From contig JAPLDV010000045.1 in NCBI GenBank assembly GCA_026391235.1, forward strand, positions 1 through 5,978: DNA of 5,978 bases. Direction: 5' to 3'. The notes under the pieces are model-generated. The model searched no databases. It was not told where the DNA came from and worked only from the letters and a program-made list of their open reading frames with translations. Numbering within the stretch: the first letter of the stretch is position 1; every line of letters begins with the position of its first letter. Of this stretch, positions 1-5,010 are shown piece after piece. A program made the position numbers and the translations under genes. This DNA is from Bacteroidia bacterium. Its GTDB lineage: Bacteria > Bacteroidota > Bacteroidia > Bacteroidales > UBA12481.

Positions 1-72
1 CAATGTGCCAATGTGCCAATATGCCAATTAAGAAATGTGTCAATTTGTTAATGTGCCAATGTGCCAATTTAA
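1..72. repeat. Degenerate octamer tandem array (CAATGTGC)
   Basis: Read from base 1, the sequence falls into 8-bp units: CAATGTGC, CAATGTGC, CAATATGC, CAATTAAG, AAATGTGT, CAATTTGT, TAATGTGC, CAATGTGC, then CAATTTAA. There is also a longer period: a GCCAATTAAGAAAT-like segment at 22-36 recurs at about 63-77. The array lies downstream of the Gfo/Idh/MocA stop codon and probably continues past the left edge. No gene is supported here. The function is unknown; such short-period arrays usually vary in copy number by slipped replication. Confidence 0.85.
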
Positions 73-83
73 GAAATAAATCC

Positions 84-125
84 CGTCACGCATCACGTTT
101 CACGCGTCACGCATCACGCATCACG
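84..125 (-). repeat. Heptamer tandem array (CGTGATG), six units
   Basis: Six 7-bp units sit end to end. On the plus strand they are CGTCACG, CATCACG, TTTCACG, CGTCACG, CATCACG and CATCACG, which read as CGTGATG, CGTGACG and similar on the minus strand. The array overlaps the 3' end of the Gfo/Idh/MocA gene and supplies its stop codon (107-109) and last few residues. Because 7 is not a multiple of 3, a change in unit number would change the frame and the C-terminus. Confidence 0.9.
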
Positions 126-1249
126 TTTTCCGTTTTCCAAAATTCATACGCGAAGATCAGCTTCTCCCCCACCCCCTTCACCCAGCGCCGGTCTTTCTCG
201 ATGACGATGAATCTGGTTGGAAAAGTTTGGATATCATTGGGTAATTCATGCAATGCATTGATGCACAGAGTTTGTGAGAGGGCCGCTTCGGGTAGGCAGA
301 TATCAGGTCCCGGGGTTCTGCACCTTTCGATGGCCTGAAACAGTTTTTTAAACTGATGGTCTGCATCGGGGTGACCATAATTGCCAATGGTTCCATCTGC
401 AAGAATCGCCATTATGCCATTTGAATTTTCATCCAGTTTGATAATGGCGTTTTCAAACTCGAACTCGAACGATGGATTAACCTGATTTTCGGTTACATGG
501 GATGCATAAAATAGAATTTCCACACCACTATCCGTGATCGCCCTGCACACCACGGTATCAAAATTTTGGATATCATACGCCCGCCAGCGTTCGCCGGTCA
601 CGGTTACCGGAACCGAACTCAGGTTCATCGAGGGTCCGGTAAGGAAGAACATATTATGCAAAAAATGGGCGCAGGCATTGTTGGCCACGCTGTCGAGCAC
701 CAGGCTGCCATCTTCGGCATTGATCCTTCCGGCCCAGTGGTTCCGGTTAAAATAGGCGTACGGCCTTGGCCACAGGCAGATCGTTTTCATCCGCACCGGC
801 TTGCCGAATTTGTTATTCAGAATGTCCCTTTTGAGGTTTTGGATCGCATCAGAAAACGACCATTGATACCCTACCTCTACCCAACGGCCTGTTTGGTTCC
901 TGACGGCTATCAGCCGCTTCAGTTCACCGGGGGTGACTCCAACCGGCTTATCAACCAAAACATTGCTTCCATTTCTCAGGGCAACAATCGATTGCGGCAC
1001 ATGATATTGCAACGGCGAAGCTATCACGGTCAGATCAGCTGAATTGCCATCCAGGAAAAAGGACTCCATATCAGTATAGATCGGAATACCCCTGGCTACG
1101 ATTATTGGAAAATGGTCCGATTTTTCAGGCTGGGGATCGATCACACCGCATATCGTGGCCTGCTCTTCGGAAATCTCTTCCAATAAGGTTTTCAGGTAAT
1201 AAAAGCCATAACCGGAGATGGCGGAGAAAAGGATTCGGATTGGGTTCAT
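107..1249 (-). CDS. Gfo/Idh/MocA-family NAD(P)-dependent oxidoreductase
   Basis: A 380-residue protein, a normal length for this family of cytoplasmic NAD(P)-dependent sugar and cyclitol dehydrogenases. The N-terminal Rossmann fold starts with a hydrophobic strand (IRILFSAISGYG, residues 4-15) where GxGxxG is expected, followed by ICGVIDP (33-39). ADLTVIASPLQYH (71-83) is the usual strand before the hinge, and VLVDKPVGV (97-105) matches the family EKP motif, with Asp for Glu. The substrate domain has WAGR (172-175) and an Asn/His-rich helix, DSVANNACAHFLHNMFFL (186-203), a likely site for the catalytic histidine. The ATG at 1247-1249 fits the fold start; only a weak AAAG lies upstream. The last residues (NVMRDA) and the TGA are encoded by a heptamer repeat array, so the original C-terminus may have been replaced. 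The gene is last in the row of four and may be transcribed separately because a 406-bp repeat-rich gap precedes it. The substrate is not predictable. Confidence 0.9.
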   Translation of the reverse strand: MNPIRILFSAISGYGFYYLKTLLEEISEEQATICGVIDPQPEKSDHFPIIVARGIPIYTDMESFFLDGNSADLTVIASPLQYHVPQSIVALRNGSNVLVDKPVGVTPGELKRLIAVRNQTGRWVEVGYQWSFSDAIQNLKRDILNNKFGKPVRMKTICLWPRPYAYFNRNHWAGRINAEDGSLVLDSVANNACAHFLHNMFFLTGPSMNLSSVPVTVTGERWRAYDIQNFDTVVCRAITDSGVEILFYASHVTENQVNPSFEFEFENAIIKLDENSNGIMAILADGTIGNYGHPDADHQFKKLFQAIERCRTPGPDICLPEAALSQTLCINALHELPNDIQTFPTRFIVIEKDRRWVKGVGEKLIFAYEFWKTENVMRDA

Positions 1250-1277
1250 ATACTTTAAATACGGGCGTGATAGCTTC

Positions 1278-1285
1278 CAAAGTTA
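1278..1285 (-). promoter_or_regulatory. Possible Bacteroidota-type -7 promoter element
   Basis: On the minus strand this reads TAACTTTG, an exact match to the Bacteroidota -7 consensus TAnnTTTG. It lies 28 bp upstream of the Gfo/Idh/MocA ATG and would give a short 5' leader. The -33 partner is weak: a TTTAG at 1301-1305 is the nearest candidate, with only 15 bp between. The site lies between the start codon and the inverted-repeat element, so the gene could have its own promoter. An 8-mer with two free positions can occur by chance. Confidence 0.35.
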
Positions 1286-1324
1286 ACATTTCGGCCTTTA
1301 CTAAATGCATCGAATGCCGATCGC

Positions 1325-1359
1325 AGAGACAGATTATTATCCAATGTCGTTTAGTTAAG
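1325..1359 (+). repeat. Left terminal inverted repeat, 35 bp
   Basis: This arm pairs with 1623-1657, with one mismatch (T against A at the eleventh base). The similarity stops sharply at both borders, as expected for a transposon end rather than a chance palindrome. Confidence 0.85.
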
Positions 1360-1416
1360 ATCAGACCCTCAGGAACAGGGTCGAATTGAGGATCAGAAGA
1401 ACAATAGCGATAGTAA

Positions 1417-1573
1417 GTTGCCCCCGGATTTATCCGGGGGTTGACTGGCAACTCCATAAAAACCAGGACTTTAGTCCAAATCTCTTTAATCCTTGTTATT
1501 CCTCCTTCAGGAATTGGAAAGTCCAGAAGGCTCTGTAGGTCAATCTAACCCCCCGAATAAATTCGGGGGCAAC
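1417..1573. repeat. Convergent REP-like hairpin pair (REPIN-like)
   Basis: Two 20-bp palindromes face each other: CCCCCGGATTTATCCGGGGG at 1421-1440, and 1550-1569, which on the minus strand reads CCCCCGAATTTATTCGGGGG. Each has an 8-bp stem with a TTTA loop in its own orientation and is preceded by GTTG (1417-1420, and CAAC at 1570-1573). A tetranucleotide plus hairpin, in inverted pairs, is the layout of REP/REPIN sequences moved by RAYT (TnpA-REP) transposases. No such transposase is in the window, so the assignment rests on structure alone. A smaller GGACTTTAGTCC palindrome at 1466-1477 also has a TTTA loop. The hairpins could also end or protect the GH38 transcript. Confidence 0.6.
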
Positions 1574-1622
1574 ATAAAATTGCATTTCCTGGTTTTTAGG
1601 TCCAGCCCTTACCCATATGCAC

Positions 1623-1657
1623 CTTAACTAAACGACATTGGATAATTATCTGTCTCT
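1623..1657 (-). repeat. Right terminal inverted repeat, 35 bp
   Basis: This arm is the partner of 1325-1359. Its outer end (AGAGAC on the minus strand) directly follows and overlaps the TAG stop of the GH38 gene, so the last GH38 codon lies at the insertion border. Confidence 0.85.
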
Positions 1658-4046
1658 ACAAGCGCTCCAACAGGTCAACATCACTGATTTCCTGGGTTAC
1701 CGGATTTACTGATAGTGTTTTGATCTCAAAACCGGTGAATTCCATTGGTATGTCGATAGCCAAGGTCGAAATCAATAAATTGGTTTGTAATGCGACTCCA
1801 GTGGTTTCTAATAACCTGATTATCAAGCAATTTTCATTTTCAGCTATCTTGAGTGCTGCCAGTCGGATGGCCTTATTGGATACAACCACAAAGCTTCCCG
1901 GATTCTTCCCTCTTTTCACAGGATAACAGCAAAGGCTCATCGAACCGCCATTCAAAAGACGGCTCTCCAGATCAACTGATTCCAGCCTTTCGCTAACCTT
2001 GCCTGCATTAATCCTGAACCGGTACAGGTGCTCCCCCTGGTCCATCCGCGTGGTAAAGCGGTCCTGGCGTACGATCGGGGTTACCTCATCGACCGGGTGA
2101 CCGGCATAAGCCGGAGAGCGGAGCAGCGATAGCCTCAGCTCCCCATCGGAATAATCAAATCCGTAGGTGGTCTGATTTGCAATCGTTAATGCACGATCCT
2201 GATCGCGGGAGAACAGCCCGACCCATTGCTGAGCGACCAGCTCTTCACCCTGCCGCTCGAATTTCTGCACGCCGTAAGCCACCTGGCCCAGGCATTCCGC
2301 ATCGATCAGCTTGCCCGGGAAGGCAAGCTTCAGCATTTTATCCTTCTCATTCCACAAAACCCGGATTTCAATTTCGACTTCGGCACCCTGTTTCGGGATC
2401 ATATATCTGACCGCAGCAGCGGAGCCGATATACCGGAACAAACCTTCCACAACTGTCCGAACCGGACCAATCTCAATTATTCTCACCGGTTCGACGGGCC
2501 CGTTGGTACCCGCAAATCCTGATGTTTCGGCCGGCGTCATCAAACGAAACCGGCCGGCCAGCTCACGGAACGAATCCACCTTCATTCCCCATGGATCTGC
2601 ATAATCCTTCATCACAAGCAGTTCCGCCGAATCGGGCTTCAGATAGCTGATCCCGTTAACTTTATACTGATCGATGAGGCCCGTATCCGAACTGATGGTG
2701 ATCTCGCAAGTATCGTTAATAAAATGCAGTTCGTCCTGCACCGGGCTTATTGGTTTATCTAAAATACTGACATCACGGAGATGACAGTTAAACCGGTTCA
2801 TCGATGAAGCTTTCAGTTTAGCCCTGAATACCAGCCGTTTACGGTGGTCATTGGCAATGTTTGCCGATTCCTTTTCCAACTGATATTCTACAGGATTGCC
2901 GCCTTCATCGTAAAGCTCCGGCAGGAGAAAGATATCCGGATTGAAGTTTGGCTCTGCACCCTGTAGCTCAACAATCAGGGTTTCATCAATATCAAAAGGC
3001 TCCGGATTATATATCAGAATTGGAAATTCATCCTTAACCGCAGCCTTCTGACCAGCAAGCAGTTTAAAGAAAGCTTTGACCTTGAGCCGTGAGAGGATCT
3101 CCAGACCATGACTCATCCGCTGCAGTGCATAAGCCTCTACCTCAGGAATTCCCGAGCCGGGCAGGATATCGTGGAACTCGCAGAACAGCAGGTCTTCAAG
3201 GGCTTCACGCAATTCTTTCCGCGGATATCTCATCAGTCCGGCTACAAAAGCATGAGTCAGTATTTTTTCTGTGAAGTAATTGGTCTCCTCCAGCTCCCGG
3301 TGCATTTTTTTCACCCGCTGCATCGACGTATAACACCCAACCGCCCAGGGATTTAAATCGGCCTCGACCTTTGGCAAGGTATTCCTTATGGTTTCCAACC
3401 ATTGGAAATATGCTTCCGGATATGAATGTTGCAATATGGTTTGCGAATCGGGGGAAATGGGGGAAATGGGGGAAATAGGGGAAATGGGGGAAATGGGCGA
3501 CCGCGGGTCGCCCGTACGGGTGCGATTGGCGAATGCCGATCGTAATCCGTCAATTTTTTTCAAATCCTCGCGCGATGGGCCTCCGCCATGGTTTCCGATT
3601 CCCCATAAAAATATCCCGGTTTCAAGGTCAGGATGCTGGTCAATCCAATCATTCAACTTCTCCGCCGCTTTCCCCCTTTCCGAATTGTAATGTTCCAGAG
3701 ATCGGTGCGCCAGGATCTCCGAACCATCGAAGCCGGTCCAGATAAAATCATCGGGTACCGACAAATTCGGCTCACCGGGACGGCAAAACAGATAGGATGT
3801 GTATCCTGATTTTGCGAGGATTTGAACGATTCCCCGCGAGTGGCCGAACGGATCGAAGTTGACGGCTGTTTTCGGCTCAACCCCGAATTTCTCCCGGAAA
3901 TAATTCTTCCCGATAAGTATCTGTCTGACAAATGATTCCCCTGAGGGCAGGTTGCAATCCGGCTGGAGGTACCAACCCCCGATGACCCAATTCCAGAGCC
4001 AGACGGGATCGATGTGGGCGTTGCAGACGAGGTGGAGGGGCTTCAT
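1656..4046 (-). CDS. GH38 alpha-mannosidase-like glycoside hydrolase, probable internal deletion
   Basis: This 796-residue protein resembles GH38 enzymes, retaining zinc-dependent alpha-mannosidases. Numbering from the ATG at 4044-4046, the zinc motif AHIDPVW (10-16) gives His11 and Asp13. NFDPFGHS (63-70) gives the nucleophile/zinc ligand Asp65, and CEFHDILPGSG (289-299) supplies the last zinc ligand, His292. The GH38 middle helical domain and C-terminal beta domain follow. No signal peptide is seen, so it is likely cytoplasmic. The ATG overlaps the SDR stop by one base (TGATG); an in-frame GTG at 4047-4049 would add one residue. Two oddities stand out. Asp13 and Asp65 are only 52 residues apart, against 112 between Asp92 and Asp204 in fly Golgi mannosidase II, so WLWNWV joins IGGWYLQPD across an apparent in-frame loss of about 60-80 residues. 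Residues 176-201 are a repeat insertion (TRTGDPR then five SPI units). Catalytic activity is uncertain. Confidence 0.87.
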   Translation of the reverse strand: MKPLHLVCNAHIDPVWLWNWVIGGWYLQPDCNLPSGESFVRQILIGKNYFREKFGVEPKTAVNFDPFGHSRGIVQILAKSGYTSYLFCRPGEPNLSVPDDFIWTGFDGSEILAHRSLEHYNSERGKAAEKLNDWIDQHPDLETGIFLWGIGNHGGGPSREDLKKIDGLRSAFANRTRTGDPRSPISPISPISPISPISPDSQTILQHSYPEAYFQWLETIRNTLPKVEADLNPWAVGCYTSMQRVKKMHRELEETNYFTEKILTHAFVAGLMRYPRKELREALEDLLFCEFHDILPGSGIPEVEAYALQRMSHGLEILSRLKVKAFFKLLAGQKAAVKDEFPILIYNPEPFDIDETLIVELQGAEPNFNPDIFLLPELYDEGGNPVEYQLEKESANIANDHRKRLVFRAKLKASSMNRFNCHLRDVSILDKPISPVQDELHFINDTCEITISSDTGLIDQYKVNGISYLKPDSAELLVMKDYADPWGMKVDSFRELAGRFRLMTPAETSGFAGTNGPVEPVRIIEIGPVRTVVEGLFRYIGSAAAVRYMIPKQGAEVEIEIRVLWNEKDKMLKLAFPGKLIDAECLGQVAYGVQKFERQGEELVAQQWVGLFSRDQDRALTIANQTTYGFDYSDGELRLSLLRSPAYAGHPVDEVTPIVRQDRFTTRMDQGEHLYRFRINAGKVSERLESVDLESRLLNGGSMSLCCYPVKRGKNPGSFVVVSNKAIRLAALKIAENENCLIIRLLETTGVALQTNLLISTLAIDIPMEFTGFEIKTLSVNPVTQEISDVDLLERL
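3450..3517 (-). repeat. In-frame 9-bp array plus REP-like hairpin inside GH38
   Basis: Five 9-bp units, GGGGGAAAT on the plus strand (the fourth is AGGGGAAAT), span 3450-3494 and encode Ser-Pro-Ile repeats on the minus strand. They abut a palindrome at 3495-3513 with an 8-bp stem (GGGCGACC/GGTCGCCC) and 3-base loop. On the minus strand the palindrome is preceded by GTAC (3514-3517). The combined block stays in frame and adds about 26 residues to GH38, in a segment before the conserved HSYPEAYFQWL region. Confidence 0.85.
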
Positions 4047-4834
4047 CACAAATGCCTGATATTCATACCTCCGCTTATCTCAATCACGGCTCCCGTTGCA
4101 TAAGGAATCTCCCCTCCGGCCAGCGTCACCACGGCTTTAGCGATATCCTCCGGCTCTCCCCACCGGCCTTCGGGAATAAGCCCCCCGGCAATCTTCTTGT
4201 CGTATTTATCTTTTAAACAGGCCGTCATATCAGTATAGATCACACCCGGACGAATCTCATAAACAGCTATTCCGGTTCCGGCCAGCCGATCAGCATACAC
4301 CTGCGACGCCATGCTCAATCCCGCTTTAGAAATGCAATACTCCGCCCTCTCAGGCGACGATGCCACCGCTGACACCGATGTAATAAAAATAACACACTGC
4401 TTCGCCTCTTCTTCTCTTTCTTTTCTTTCTTCTCTTTCTTCACGTCCTTTACGACCCTCACGTTCCTCACGTCCCTCACGTTCTAACATGTAATTGACGA
4501 TCATCTGCGTAAAGAAAAACGGCCCCCTCAGATTGATGTCGATCAAGCGGTCGAAGCTTTCAACCCCGGTTTCCAGAATATCAATCCGTTTTAATGGTGC
4601 CACGCCGGCATTATTGACCAGCAGATCGATATGGCCGAATTTTGCGGCAATCTGACTGAGAATCGTTGCATGACTCTCAATATCTGCAATATCTGCCTTG
4701 ATAGCCAGGGCAAATGGTTCTCCTGGTTCAATATTCCGTGAGATCCCAACTACCTGATATCCCTTATCGGACAAACTTTTTGCGATGGCGAAGCCTATCC
4801 CGCGGCTTGCTCCTGTGACAACTGCAACTTTCAT
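4046..4834 (-). CDS. Short-chain dehydrogenase/reductase (3-ketoacyl-ACP-reductase-like)
   Basis: A 262-residue classical SDR, an NAD(P)-dependent cytoplasmic enzyme that reduces or oxidises a ketone/alcohol pair. Visible motifs are the cofactor loop TGASRGIG (7-14), NNAG (74-77), and the tetrad Asn101, Ser153, Tyr166 and Lys170 (YCISK). The RPG motif (195-197) and C-terminal ISGGM are also typical. The closest family appearance is the group annotated as 3-ketoacyl-ACP reductase, but many of these act on sugars or other small molecules, and the neighbouring GH38 favours a sugar-related role. Residues 119-143 are a Glu/Arg/Gly-rich insertion made by a 9-bp tandem array, placed between the helix ending NYML and the strand CVIFITS, a surface loop that varies in SDRs. 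Catalytic residues are intact, so activity is plausible. The ATG at 4832-4834 gives the standard N-terminus; no clear Shine-Dalgarno precedes it. The TGA overlaps the GH38 ATG, indicating translational coupling. Confidence 0.93.
   Translation of the reverse strand: MKVAVVTGASRGIGFAIAKSLSDKGYQVVGISRNIEPGEPFALAIKADIADIESHATILSQIAAKFGHIDLLVNNAGVAPLKRIDILETGVESFDRLIDINLRGPFFFTQMIVNYMLEREGREEREGRKGREEREERKEREEEAKQCVIFITSVSAVASSPERAEYCISKAGLSMASQVYADRLAGTGIAVYEIRPGVIYTDMTACLKDKYDKKIAGGLIPEGRWGEPEDIAKAVVTLAGGEIPYATGAVIEISGGMNIRHL
4412..4483 (-). repeat. In-frame 9-bp tandem array in the SDR gene (ERE/GRE)
   Basis: Eight 9-bp units read on the minus strand as GAACGTGAG, GGACGTGAG, GAACGTGAG, GGTCGTAAA, GGACGTGAA, GAAAGAGAA, GAAAGAAAA and GAAAGAGAA, encoding ERE, GRE, ERE, GRK, GRE, ERE, ERK and ERE. 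A degenerate ninth unit (GAAGAGGCG) follows. The units drift from CGT to AGA arginine codons along the array, which suggests an older array that has diverged. Unit gain or loss keeps the reading frame. Confidence 0.9.
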
Positions 4835-5009
4835 TCGTAAATAATTTATTGTTTCATGGTTGATTAGCTCGTACTCATGGAGCCCTCAAATTATTTTCAT
4901 GGCATTTTGCGAGCATTAGCTCATGAGGGGTTCATAACAACAATTTTTGGTATCAGATATCAGGTGTCGGGTATCAGGACCAGAGACCTGAAACCCGATA
5001 CCTGATACC
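4835..5009. other. Intergenic spacer between flavoprotein and SDR genes
   Basis: This 175-bp spacer holds the heptamer hairpin at its right side and about 115 bp of AT-rich leader next to the SDR start. ATTAGCTC occurs twice in direct orientation (4863-4870 and 4915-4922), and GCTCG/CGAGC (4867-4871 and 4910-4914) could pair. No good promoter consensus is seen; an AATAATTTGA on the minus strand is only one base off the TAnnTTTG spacing. No small gene is supported. Confidence 0.5.
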
Positions 5010-5010
5010 C
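4951..5010. repeat. Heptamer arrays forming an imperfect inverted repeat
   Basis: Four 7-bp units, TATCAGA, TATCAGG, TGTCGGG and TATCAGG, occupy 4951-4978. A related set in opposite orientation occupies 4987-5010. Arms 4955-4978 and 4987-5010 match as an inverted repeat at 20 of 24 positions around an 8-base loop (4979-4986). The right arm touches the flavoprotein stop codon (5010-5012). Confidence 0.88.
4955..5010 (-). terminator. Possible hairpin terminator or attenuator after the flavoprotein gene
   Basis: The 24-bp inverted repeat sits exactly at the 3' end of the flavoprotein gene, and in RNA some of its four mismatches could be G-U pairs. Read on the minus strand, the hairpin is followed by CCAAAAATTG rather than a T-run, so it is not a classical intrinsic terminator. 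It could still stabilise the upstream message or lower read-through into the SDR gene. Confidence 0.35.

Larger units (their letters stand above)
1325..1657. mobile_element. MITE-like element with 35-bp terminal inverted repeats
   Basis: Bases 1325-1359 and the reverse complement of 1623-1657 match at 34 of 35 positions; both start AGAGACAGAT and end GTCGTTTAGTTAAG. The ends enclose about 263 bp with no credible coding region, so this looks like a non-autonomous insertion or the remains of one. The right end overlaps the GH38 stop codon (1656-1658). No target-site duplication is obvious. Inside are a GACCCT/AGGGTC hairpin (1364-1382), a convergent pair of GC-rich hairpins (1417-1573), a GGACTTTAGTCC palindrome (1466-1477), a central ATTCCT/AGGAAT hairpin (1498-1514) and a 12-bp inverted pair TAAAAACCAGGA (1457-1468 and 1587-1598). 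It fills most of the 1250-1655 gap. The family is not recognised, and a structured non-coding RNA is an alternative. Confidence 0.7.

Noticed and set aside
1..125. CRISPR array
   Set aside because: The units are 7-8 bp, contiguous and lack spacers, so these are simple tandem arrays.
3..338. Plus-strand open frame at the left edge
   Set aside because: Its first part is octamer and heptamer repeat translation and the rest lies antisense to the Gfo/Idh/MocA gene.
566..1042. Plus-strand open frame of 158 codons
   Set aside because: It is antisense to the well-supported Gfo/Idh/MocA gene and shows no family motif.
1125..1457. Minus-strand open frame of 110 codons covering the gap upstream of the Gfo/Idh/MocA gene
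   Set aside because: It overlaps the real gene in another frame and runs through the inverted repeat, with no recognisable domain or start signal.
1325..1657. Named IS family assignment for the 35-bp ends
   Set aside because: The ends look transposon-like, but I cannot match them to a specific family without a search, and there is no transposase fragment to help.
1656..1658. GH38 as a truncated pseudogene cut by the inverted-repeat element
   Set aside because: The C-terminal domain appears near full length and ends at a proper stop, so only the last residue or two could be affected. The N-terminal gap is a separate issue.
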